A DNA stretch of 26,228 nt from JBBSEZ01 sp038239195 (GTDB lineage Bacteria > Planctomycetota > Planctomycetia > Gemmatales > Gemmataceae): the NCBI GenBank assembly GCA_038239195.1, contig JBBSEZ010000091.1:1-26228 (forward strand). Direction: 5' to 3'. This document shows, piece by piece, positions 1 to 7,242 of this stretch (position 1 is its first letter; every line of letters begins with the position of its first letter). The notes below the pieces were generated by a model. That model ran no database searches. It was given only the letters and a program-made list of their open reading frames with translations, and was not told the DNA's origin. A program made the translations under genes and the position numbers.

Positions 1-21
1 CGAGGGATTGCTTCTCCCTCG
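1..21. other. Short perfect stem-loop at the window edge
   Basis: A 7-bp perfect inverted repeat (CGAGGGA / TCCCTCG) flanks a 7-nt loop. It lies just downstream of the stop codon of the minus-strand gene that ends at 82. No T-tract follows on either strand within the visible sequence, so it is not a convincing intrinsic terminator. It may be a transcript-end hairpin or chance in GC-rich DNA. The rest of 1-81 shows nothing recognisable. Confidence 0.35.
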
Positions 22-81
22 CTGGCGCGTCGGGCTGCCTGACGGACGGCGGACTTGCGAAACGAACGGCGGCGTGGCCCT

Positions 82-3000
82 TCACGGATCGAGCCGCAGT
101 ACGTCGCCGTAGCCCAGCGCCGGCACGGTCACGGTCACCTGGCCCTTGTCGTACTTGAACGGCAGCGCGCCGTGGTAGGCGCTCGTGACCTTCTTCACCG
201 GCGCCCCGACTTGGACGACAATGGTCGCGCGCTGCCCCACCTTGGCGTTGTAGTTCGCCAGCGGCAGGACGTGGCCCTTCGGCGCCCTGAGCAACCGGCC
301 GTCGATCAGCCCCGGCTTCGTCGTGAGGAGCGGTTTCACGCCGGCGGAGCGCAGCACGGCCCTCTCCAAGAGAGTGGCCACGTTCTTGTCGAAGCGAGTG
401 GGGACCGAATGGGTCGCCGGCCCGCGGTCGGGCACGACGGGCGGTTGCAGCGCCGACCACAGATAGGCGAGGCCGGGCAGCGCTGCCACGTAGACGATGC
501 GCCCCTTCCCCAGCCGCCGGGAAAACGCGGCGGGGGACTTGTCGTCGGCGAACGTCGCCCCGACCTCGACTCCCTTGACCGGCTCCACGCGCTCGCGGAC
601 GGCGAGTTGGGGCATCTCCCACCCCTTGTCCACCAGTTTCGCCAGAGGCGCGAGGAACGGCAGCTCCTGCCTCGGCCGCACGAACGTCGTGCGCTCCTGC
701 GTGGTCCTCTTCGCGAGCCCGAACAGTTTCGCCAGCGCGGGGCTCGGCTGGCGGTAGGGATCGAAGCGCCCCGCCCCCGCGGTCGCCAGCACCACGCCGC
801 CGCCCTTGACCCATTTCTCCAGCACCGGCGCGAGGCCCGGAGGCAGGCAATCGCCGACGAGCACCAGCACCTTGTAGTTCTTCAACACGTCGGCCTTCAG
901 GTCTTCCTCGATGACGAGGTCGGGCGAGACGCCCAGGAACGTGAACGCCTTCCACAGCCCGAGGCGTTCGAGGTGGTAGTGCAAGCGCGTCTTGCGGAAG
1001 TCGGGCCCGAAATGGGCGTGGCCCGCCAGGTCGGTGGCGATGCCGGCCATGTCCCAGCGCTCGGTGCTCTCGCTGACGAGCAGCGCCACCGGAGAGGTCA
1101 CCGGCCTGGATTGCGGTAGCAGGTCCTCGACCAGGCCGACGGCGTGAGTCACGTCGCGGAGGGCGCGGAATCGGCTGTGGGCGCGGTGGTCCACGTGGTT
1201 TTCGGTGAACGACTCGTTGAGGCCGATCCCGAAGAAGTCGAGCATGGTGGCGCCGTGGGCGAGATGGCTGAAAGCGGAGCGCAGGAAGCTGGCGTCGGTG
1301 TTGCCCGGCGCGTGCGGCATGGTGTACTGGCGCAGCACCGCCCGGGGGTTGTTGCGCATCCCCGCTCGGAAGTGCTCCGCCACGTAGCCGTTGATCATCG
1401 GCCCGGCCTGGCCGACCTGCCAGAAGTATTCGCTGTGCCGCCCCATGTCGGCAGCGCCCCCGCGGAACCACTTCACGTAGGCGGTGGTGTGGGGGTAGTA
1501 GAACGGGTGGCACGAGTAGTTGGCGCCGCACAGCACGTCGGCGCCGAGCTCGTTTCGCACCGCCCGGGCGCCCTCGGCCGCGAAGCGAATGGCCGTTTCT
1601 TCGTAGAAGAGCAGCGAATCGACGTAGAGCCGGGGCTTCTCCGCCGCCGCGAGCGCGCTCGAGTCCGGCCGCATCTTGGTGAGGTTGACCGGGCCCCACT
1701 TTTCGAGCCAGTAGTCGCCGACCTGTGTCTTGGCCCGGTTGGCCTTGAGCCAGGCCAGCCAGCGCGCCGAGACGGCCTGGGTGGGCGTCACCTTGAGCCC
1801 CGCCGTCTTCGCCCTGGCCAGGTCTTCCTGCACCAACAGAGTAACCCACTCCGAAAAGGCGATCTCATCGCCGTAGTCGTAGAACTTCAGGTAGGGCCCC
1901 ATCTTCGCGCGGTCCAGTTCCGTGCGCGCGCGCTCGATGTTCGCCCGCGTGGGAGGATTGCGATACCCCATCACCATCCAGCTCTTGTTCGGTTGGATGC
2001 CGACCTTCGCGAGGTTCTCCAGCACCTTGGGCCCGCTGTGGGCGGGGTGGAGCGAGCGAAAGCCGAGGGCGGCGTAGAGCTCGGCGTACTTGCGGCCGTA
2101 GTCGCTCTCGACGCCGAGCGGCAGCCAACCGCCATAACAGAGCGGTTCGGTCGGCTTCTTGCCGACGGCCGGCGCCTTCTTCAAACAGGCCAGGATGGCG
2201 TCGAGCGCCTCGACGGGCGTGGTCGGCCGGTCCCCCTTGCCGGGGTAGGGAGGCAGGTAGAGCTGGAGCGGGCCGGCGCCCGACAGTTTGCGCACGACGG
2301 CCCCTCCGGTGGGGCGCACTTCGAGGTCGAACAGCCCGGCCGAGCTGGTGAAGCGCGTCATGCCGAAGTGGGTGGTGTCCTGCTCCTTGAGCCCCACCCA
2401 GGCGCTGCTGGCGCCCACGGCGACGCCGCGCACGGGCTGTTCGCCGCGGCCCCAGGGAATGCGGTTGTAGACGTGGCTCATGGCGAAGTCGGCGGCCTTG
2501 GCGGATCGGTTGGTGAAGCGCACCTCCCAGCGCGCCCCGCGGCTATCGCGGAAGGCGTCGAGGATCGGGTAGAGGTTCGTCTGCTTGCGATAGTGCTTCA
2601 TCCACCCGTCGGCCGTGTCGCGCGTCAGGTAGATCAGGTCGATGTTGCGGTGGGCGGCGACCCCCGCCACCTGCGGCTGGGCGGCGCCCTTGAGGTAGAG
2701 GCGCGCCTTGCCGGCCTTGAGCTCCGCGAGGGAGACGACCTCTTCCATCAGGCCTTCGGGCCCCCACGCAGGATCGTGCTGCGCTTTGGGGAGCGGCTCG
2801 CCGAAGCCGTAGCGGGGGCTGTCCTTCTTGCCCATGACGTGATCGAGCACGGTCTTGCCGCCCTGCTGGGCGACGACGCGGAAGCGCGTCTCGCAGAAGG
2901 GGGGGTATTCGTAGCGCACCCAGAGGCGGTATTTGCCCGTTTCCGGAACCGTTATGTCGGCGTAGGCGCTGGCGGTGTCGTTCTTGGCGTCGATGCAGAG

Positions 3001-3222
3001 GAGGCGCTCGCCGGAGACGTGGTTGAAGCCAATGACGTCCACCATGTAGTTGCCGTGGCCATTCTGCACGACCTTCCAGCCGGACTCGACGGTGAAGTCC
3101 TCGGCCTCAATGGCGATGGCGGGGGCCAGCTTGAAGGCGGGCTGCGCGGCCGCGGGCGGCAGGGCGAGGGCGAGGACCGACAGCAAGAGGGCGAGCGGCA
3201 GGGTGCGGAGCAGGGTGCGCAT
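82..3222 (-). CDS. Large secreted carbohydrate-active-type protein with CBM-like N-terminus and GATase-like domain
   Basis: This gene encodes a 1046-residue exported protein. The ATG at 3222 is chosen because a GGAGGGG ribosome site precedes it and a clear Sec signal peptide follows (MRTLLRTLPLALLLS..., ending near PPAAAQPA). The open frame runs further upstream, but that extension is arginine/proline-rich noise. After the signal, residues about 30-190 begin with an IEAEDF motif and look like a beta-sandwich carbohydrate-binding module (CBM6/35-like). The middle, about 350-700, has the look of a TIM-barrel glycoside hydrolase (YGGWLPLG, KFYDYGDE, LYVDSLLFYEET). Residues about 710-920 resemble the class I glutamine-amidotransferase-like fold found as the beta-galactosidase trimerisation domain (VALLVSES, KVLVLVGD, GGGVVLATAG). 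The C-terminus is a short beta-sandwich. It probably acts on a polysaccharide outside the cytoplasm. I cannot assign a GH family or catalytic pair, and the substrate is unknown. Confidence 0.8.
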   Translation of the reverse strand: MRTLLRTLPLALLLSVLALALPPAAAQPAFKLAPAIAIEAEDFTVESGWKVVQNGHGNYMVDVIGFNHVSGERLLCIDAKNDTASAYADITVPETGKYRLWVRYEYPPFCETRFRVVAQQGGKTVLDHVMGKKDSPRYGFGEPLPKAQHDPAWGPEGLMEEVVSLAELKAGKARLYLKGAAQPQVAGVAAHRNIDLIYLTRDTADGWMKHYRKQTNLYPILDAFRDSRGARWEVRFTNRSAKAADFAMSHVYNRIPWGRGEQPVRGVAVGASSAWVGLKEQDTTHFGMTRFTSSAGLFDLEVRPTGGAVVRKLSGAGPLQLYLPPYPGKGDRPTTPVEALDAILACLKKAPAVGKKPTEPLCYGGWLPLGVESDYGRKYAELYAALGFRSLHPAHSGPKVLENLAKVGIQPNKSWMVMGYRNPPTRANIERARTELDRAKMGPYLKFYDYGDEIAFSEWVTLLVQEDLARAKTAGLKVTPTQAVSARWLAWLKANRAKTQVGDYWLEKWGPVNLTKMRPDSSALAAAEKPRLYVDSLLFYEETAIRFAAEGARAVRNELGADVLCGANYSCHPFYYPHTTAYVKWFRGGAADMGRHSEYFWQVGQAGPMINGYVAEHFRAGMRNNPRAVLRQYTMPHAPGNTDASFLRSAFSHLAHGATMLDFFGIGLNESFTENHVDHRAHSRFRALRDVTHAVGLVEDLLPQSRPVTSPVALLVSESTERWDMAGIATDLAGHAHFGPDFRKTRLHYHLERLGLWKAFTFLGVSPDLVIEEDLKADVLKNYKVLVLVGDCLPPGLAPVLEKWVKGGGVVLATAGAGRFDPYRQPSPALAKLFGLAKRTTQERTTFVRPRQELPFLAPLAKLVDKGWEMPQLAVRERVEPVKGVEVGATFADDKSPAAFSRRLGKGRIVYVAALPGLAYLWSALQPPVVPDRGPATHSVPTRFDKNVATLLERAVLRSAGVKPLLTTKPGLIDGRLLRAPKGHVLPLANYNAKVGQRATIVVQVGAPVKKVTSAYHGALPFKYDKGQVTVTVPALGYGDVLRLDP

Positions 3223-3396
3223 GGCCCCTCCGTGGGGTGAGAGCGGGCGGATTGCGGGGAATCGTCGCAGAGGAGGGAGGAGGAAGTCAAGGGCAGGGTG
3301 GGGAAACGTCAGAGGGCTATGCCCAGCACAACGAGGAGGGTATAACGAAGAGGGTGGCGGCAGCAGGTCAAGTCTCCAGTCAACGGGCCAGTGCCG

Positions 3397-3615
3397 ATGC
3401 AACCGCCGGGGGCCTTGCCGCTTCCACCTGATCGGGAACCTGCCGATCATCTGTCCGGTGCGGAACTCGAAGCAGAGATGGAGCGCCTTCAACGCGAGTA
3501 CGACAGGGTGACGACCACGGGCGCACCGGGAACGCCCGACCAGGAGAAAGCCCTGGAGGAAATTGCGAGGCGATTGCAGGAAGTGTTACGAGAGTGGGAG
3601 CGGCGAAACCCGTGA
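3397..3615 (+). CDS. Small charged coiled-coil protein, unknown function
   Basis: This 72-residue ORF lies between a divergent secreted-protein gene and a downstream same-strand gene. Residues about 23-72 are rich in E, R, Q and L with heptad-like spacing (AELEAEMERLQREYDRV, then ALEEIARRLQEVLREWERR), typical of a helical hairpin around a GAPGTP turn. That pattern is unlike the low-complexity shadows in other frames, so I think it is real. The start is uncertain: ATG 3397 has no clear ribosome site, GTG 3391 is in frame, and ATG 3478 would give a 45-residue version. It ends 94 nt before the next gene. I do not recognise a family. Confidence 0.55.
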   Translation: MQPPGALPLPPDREPADHLSGAELEAEMERLQREYDRVTTTGAPGTPDQEKALEEIARRLQEVLREWERRNP

Positions 3616-3709
3616 CGGCCCCTCTCGCCGGCCGATCTCGGTCCCGGTCGGGCCGACGCGCTCTGGCGATGGCCTGATCTGCTCGAGAAACTCCACCGAG
3701 GGGCTCGCG

Positions 3710-4330
3710 ATGTTGCACGATGAAAAGAGCACCCAGGCGAACAACACACACGCTCTGCCCTCCGGGGGGGCTTCGGAAACCACGGAACAAAAACGGGCTC
3801 GCTACCACGCGTTCCAGCGGCGAGTCATGGACGGGCTCGCGCAGTCGCACGCCGAGAGCCTGGCCTGGTTTGAGAGCGCGGTGGGCCCCGAGGTCTTTGC
3901 CGAGCTCTTCCACGACCGCGAGGCCGCGGTCCGCGCCCTGGAGGACGGCGACCCCAAACGGCGCCGCTGTGCGCTCTACCTGCTCGTGGAGCACTGGAAG
4001 CTCGTGGCGGAGCACCTGGATCGCTGTGAGGCGCTAGCCTTCGGCGATCCCGACGAAGCCGTGCGGCGAACGGCAATCGCCGCGTTGACGGGCCATTATC
4101 GCAAGAGCAATCACCTACGGATCGGCTGGCTGCTCGCCCGCGTGGTGCGGGCCGAGCCGGAACCTCTTTCCGTTCGCTTCGCCGCCTACCTGGGGCTGCT
4201 TCGGTTGCGCGGGGGCACAGCGGTCCCGGGCTTCTCGCAAGACAAGTTACTCGAACAAGCAGATTGGGCGTTCGTTGACTCGTTCCTCGCCGCGGGCAAG
4301 GAGGCCCCTCCGGGCCACGGGAGCGCCTGA
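3710..4330 (+). CDS. HEAT-like helical repeat protein, unknown function
   Basis: This gene encodes a 206-residue soluble protein with no signal peptide. The ATG at 3710 is preceded by GAGGGG at about the right spacing. The frame stays open upstream to 3563, but that part is cysteine/serine-rich and unlike the rest. Residues about 75-175 are alpha-helical with HEAT-type spacing: a helix pair around DGDPKRRRCALYLLVEHWK, then FGDPDEAVRRTAIAALTGHY, then LSVRFAAYLGLLRLRG. D-P-x-x-x-R-R-x-A is the usual HEAT signature, so it probably serves as a protein-binding scaffold. No catalytic motif is visible. It converges on the L,D-transpeptidase gene with only 6 nt between stop codons. The partner is unknown. 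Confidence 0.75.
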   Translation: MLHDEKSTQANNTHALPSGGASETTEQKRARYHAFQRRVMDGLAQSHAESLAWFESAVGPEVFAELFHDREAAVRALEDGDPKRRRCALYLLVEHWKLVAEHLDRCEALAFGDPDEAVRRTAIAALTGHYRKSNHLRIGWLLARVVRAEPEPLSVRFAAYLGLLRLRGGTAVPGFSQDKLLEQADWAFVDSFLAAGKEAPPGHGSA

Positions 4331-4336
4331 CGCCCC

Positions 4337-4792
4337 TCACTTCTTCACCACCTCCACCACCGTCCCGATCCCCGCCCACTCGAACAGCGTGCGCGCGTGC
4401 GCCGGCGACAGGTGGACGCATCCGTGCGAGCCGACGTCGTCGCGCCCCTTGCGCTTCAGGGCCGCCTCGACGTCGATCTTCCCCGCCGCGTGGATCGCCT
4501 TGCCATCACGGCTGAAGAACAGCGAGTGCGGCATCTCGGCCTTGTACTTCTTGCTGAAGTGCTTCTCCTCCTTGCGGAAGACCAAGAACTTGCCCGGCTC
4601 GGTCAGGTGGCCCTTCCGGCCCGTCACGCAGTTGAACGACCACACCAACTTGTCGCCCTCGTAGGCATAGAGCTTCTGCTCGTGCAAATTGACGCGGACC
4701 AACTTCTTGCCCTTGGCATGGGCCTCCCCTGTCAGGCCGGGCCCGCAGGCGGCGACAACAAGGGCCAGCAGAAGGCGTCGGGCGCTGTTCAT
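4337..4792 (-). CDS. L,D-transpeptidase (YkuD family), exported
   Basis: This gene encodes a 151-residue protein of the YkuD fold, whose members cross-link peptidoglycan at meso-diaminopimelate (3-3 links) or attach proteins to it by a cysteine acyl-enzyme. The catalytic block is clear: SHGCVHLS places the nucleophile at Cys125 with His123 beside it, and the upstream conserved histidine is His101 in AIHAAG. The N-terminus MNSARRLLLALVVAAC is a signal sequence; VAAC at 20 or so could be a lipobox, or signal peptidase I could cut after AHA near 26. It is a minimal form with little outside the domain. GAGGAGG precedes the ATG. Some planctomycetes have unusual peptidoglycan, so the exact role (cross-linking or protein anchoring) is open. 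Confidence 0.92.
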   Translation of the reverse strand: MNSARRLLLALVVAACGPGLTGEAHAKGKKLVRVNLHEQKLYAYEGDKLVWSFNCVTGRKGHLTEPGKFLVFRKEEKHFSKKYKAEMPHSLFFSRDGKAIHAAGKIDVEAALKRKGRDDVGSHGCVHLSPAHARTLFEWAGIGTVVEVVKK

Positions 4793-4984
4793 CGGTACGT
4801 TCCTCCTCGCGAAGGGAATGGGCGAGAGAGTGCGGTTTCGCCCTCTCTATGATACGCGCGCTCCGGGGGAGCGAGCCGGCTTTCTCGGTGCCGCGCCCGC
4901 CTCACCTACCTACGTATCGTGCCCCCCCACGGCCGATGTAGAGTGGGATTGTTGTTTGCTCGTTCGCCCGTCACGAGGCACACC
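4793..4984. promoter_or_regulatory. Divergent intergenic region
   Basis: This 192-bp gap separates two divergently transcribed genes, so promoters for both must lie here unless transcription enters from outside. GAGGAGG about 10 nt from the minus-strand ATG, and a weaker ACGAGG before the plus-strand ATG at 4985, are ribosome sites. I see no confident -35/-10 pair or operator. Confidence 0.4.
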
Positions 4985-6163
4985 ATGGGCTTCTTCTCCG
5001 GCCGCGTCACCTTCGCCCGCTTCAAGGTCCTCGGCCCGTCGCCCGGCCTGTTCGGGCCGGAACATCTGGAACGATTGCAAGGGCACGCCATCGGCAAATC
5101 GCGCGTGGCCGCCTCGGATGGTGTCGAGGCCGGCTGGACCGCCGGCGAGCACGTGCTAGACACCACCTTCGACCTCGCCAAGAACGTCGTCAGCGATGCG
5201 CTGCACTTCGCCATCCGCATCGACAGCCAGAAGGTCCCCGCCGACCTGATGCGCGCTTACGCCGCCGTGGAGCTGGCGGCGCTGGCCAAGACCAACCCCC
5301 GCGGCATCCCCAGTGCCCGCCAGAAGCGCGAGGCGCGCGACTCCGCCCGCCAGCGCCTCGAAGACGAGGCCAAGGACGGCCGATTCCTGCGCCGCAAGGC
5401 CTGCCCCGTTCTGTGGGATGGGCAGTCCAACGAACTGCTCGTCGGTACGACCGCCGCGACGGTCCTCGACCGGCTGCACACTCTGTTCGAGCAGACGTTC
5501 GGCATGAAGTTCGAGCCGCTCAGCGCGGGCCGGTTGGCCTACCGGCTCGCCGAATCGCGGCAGCAGACGCGCGGGGTCGATGATGCGACGCCGACGCCGT
5601 TCGTGCCGGGCACCACGCCCGCCGAGACGGCGTGGATACTCGACGAGATGAGCCGCGACTTCCTGGGCAACGAGTTCTTGCTCTGGTTGTGGTATCTGCT
5701 GGACGCGGAGCGCGACACGGTGACGCTCGGCGACGGCACCGAGGTGGCGCTGATGCTGGCGCGCACGTTGGTGCTGGAGTGCCCGCGCGGCCAGACGGGG
5801 CGCGAGACGATCACTAGCGAAGGGCCCACGCGCCTGCCGGAGTCCCGCCGCGCCATCCAGTCCGGCAAGCTGCCGCGGAAGGTCGGCCTGACGATGGTGC
5901 GCCACGACTTCCAGTACGAACTGACGCTCCAGGCCGAGTCGCTGGCGGTCAGCGCGGCGCGCTTGCCCGCGCCGGAGGCGAGCGAAGAGCGCGGCCGGCT
6001 CGAGGAGCGCATCGCGCAGGTGCGACACCTCCTGGAAACGCTCGACCTGCTCTACGACGTCTTCGGCCAGCGCCGCTGCTCCGAGGACTGGGGAAAGGAG
6101 ATCGCGAAAATGCAGAAGTGGCTCCAGCGCGAGGAGCGCGGCCGGCTGGCGGCGATCGGCTGA
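4985..6163 (+). CDS. RdgC-like recombination-associated protein
   Basis: This gene encodes a 392-residue cytoplasmic protein. The ATG at 4985 (MGFFSGRVTFARFKV) is preferred over the upstream in-frame start at 4919 because the conserved-looking domain begins here and an AGG-containing ribosome site precedes it. The organisation matches RdgC, a ring-shaped DNA-binding protein that modulates RecA: an N-terminal beta-strand segment, a GW motif (residues about 49-50), a long basic helical region of about 85-140 (PSARQKREARDSARQR), then PVLWDGQSNELLVG and a helix where RdgC has its second domain. The C-terminal half contains FLGNEFLLWLWYLLD, and residues about 335-392 are charged and helical. It is longer than E. 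coli RdgC (about 300 residues). Assignment is by pattern only; an uncharacterised relative is the alternative. Confidence 0.65.
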   Translation: MGFFSGRVTFARFKVLGPSPGLFGPEHLERLQGHAIGKSRVAASDGVEAGWTAGEHVLDTTFDLAKNVVSDALHFAIRIDSQKVPADLMRAYAAVELAALAKTNPRGIPSARQKREARDSARQRLEDEAKDGRFLRRKACPVLWDGQSNELLVGTTAATVLDRLHTLFEQTFGMKFEPLSAGRLAYRLAESRQQTRGVDDATPTPFVPGTTPAETAWILDEMSRDFLGNEFLLWLWYLLDAERDTVTLGDGTEVALMLARTLVLECPRGQTGRETITSEGPTRLPESRRAIQSGKLPRKVGLTMVRHDFQYELTLQAESLAVSAARLPAPEASEERGRLEERIAQVRHLLETLDLLYDVFGQRRCSEDWGKEIAKMQKWLQREERGRLAAIG

Positions 6164-6174
6164 GAGGAAGGCAA

Positions 6175-6240
6175 TGCCGTACGTCAGGCTTTCCAGCCTG
6201 ACATTCTGAAGAGTCAGGCTGGAAAGCCTGACGTACGGCA
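6175..6240. repeat. Perfect 28-bp inverted repeat with nested palindromes
   Basis: Arms 6175-6202 and 6213-6240 are exact reverse complements over 28 nt, with a 10-nt loop (attctgaaga). Each arm is itself palindromic: TCAGGCT and AGCCTGA around TTCC. The element is therefore two opposed copies of one small hairpin unit, like bacterial REP/BIME elements. It sits 11 nt after the stop of the RdgC-like gene and about 100 nt before the Uma2 gene. No T-tract follows, so it is not a standard intrinsic terminator, though it could still protect or end a transcript. Confidence 0.9.
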
Positions 6241-6343
6241 AACGAGGCCAGGGTTGAGGGACCAAAACCGCTCTTGACGCGCCGAGAGGCAAAACGTCAG
6301 TGTGGGCCGAGACGAACGATCCGATACCGGGAGGCCCCTCCAG

Positions 6344-7228
6344 ATGAGCGTGTCCCCAACGCCGACGATGACGGCTGCCGAGTATGCGCTCGCGGCGCAG
6401 GAGTACCTCGCCAGCTTGCCGCTGGAGCACTTCATGGAAGCCACGCCCCAGGCGACGCAGCGGGAAATCACCCTGGCAAGCTTCGCCCTGCTGCGCCAGG
6501 CCCGCCCCGCGGTTCATTACTTCAGCGAATTGCTCGTCCAGTACTTCTTCAAGGGCAACCTGCGCCGCGTCGTTCCCGACAACATGGTCGTCGTGGGCGA
6601 CCTCGGCGACGCGCCTCGCAGCAGTTACGCGACCGAACTGGAGCCTTGTCCGATCTTCTGGGCCCTCGAATACGTTTCCCCGTCCAACGAGCGCAAGGAC
6701 TACGTCGATAACTTCCAGAAGTACGAGCGCGAGTTGAAGATCGCGTATTACCTGATCTTCGAGCCGGAAAAGCTCCAACTCCGCCTGTACCGGCACGAGG
6801 GGGGGCGCTACGTCCTGTGCGCCGCGAACTCGGAAGGTCGGTTCGCGCTTCCCGAGCTCGAACTGGAGGTCGGCCTGCACGACGGCTGGGCGCGGTTCTG
6901 GCACCGCGGCGCGCTTCTGCCGCTGCCCACCGAGTTGCAGGACAGGCTCGACGAGCAAGCCGAGCGCGTCCGCGAGTTGGAGAACGAAGTCGAGCGGCGA
7001 GGGCGAGCGTTGGAGGATCGCGACCGACAACTTCAAGATCGCGCCCAAGAGCTCCAACGAAGCCAGCAGGAACTGACCCAGCGCGATCAGCAGATGGAGG
7101 CCCTGACGGCCGCGCTCCGCCCTCTCGTGGAAGCGAAGGCCCGCTTGGCGGGGCGCCAGGACGTCTTGGAGCAGTTGCCGAAGAGCGACAGCGTCCTGCT
7201 GACTCGCTGGCTGGCCGAACTGAGCTGA
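6344..7228 (+). CDS. Uma2-family (DUF820) PD-(D/E)XK protein with C-terminal coiled coil
   Basis: This gene encodes 294 residues. The start at 6344 follows a GGGAGG ribosome site; the frame upstream to 6302 adds no domain. Residues about 40-185 fit the Uma2 restriction-endonuclease-like fold: VPDNMVVV (Asp79), then WALEYVSPSNERKDY (Glu109 with the SPS that marks the family), then FQKYERELKIAYYLIFEPE. Residues about 205-265 are an E/R/Q-rich coiled coil (LENEVERRGRALEDRDRQ), a common extension in planctomycete and cyanobacterial members. Uma2 proteins are numerous in such genomes and their biological role is not established; nuclease activity is predicted from fold. It converges on the thiamine-pyrophosphate enzyme gene with 14 nt between stops. 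Confidence 0.88.
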   Translation: MSVSPTPTMTAAEYALAAQEYLASLPLEHFMEATPQATQREITLASFALLRQARPAVHYFSELLVQYFFKGNLRRVVPDNMVVVGDLGDAPRSSYATELEPCPIFWALEYVSPSNERKDYVDNFQKYERELKIAYYLIFEPEKLQLRLYRHEGGRYVLCAANSEGRFALPELELEVGLHDGWARFWHRGALLPLPTELQDRLDEQAERVRELENEVERRGRALEDRDRQLQDRAQELQRSQQELTQRDQQMEALTAALRPLVEAKARLAGRQDVLEQLPKSDSVLLTRWLAELS

Positions 7229-7242
7229 GCCGTGCGACTCCC

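Noticed and set aside
1144..3240. 698-residue plus-strand frame opposite the large secreted protein
   Set aside because: No domain, repetitive V/G/A/E/H composition, and the opposite strand has a ribosome site, a signal peptide and recognisable domains.
6175..6240. Inverted repeat as an intrinsic terminator
   Set aside because: No T-tract follows either arm, and the nested palindromes fit a REP-like unit better. A role at transcript ends is not excluded.
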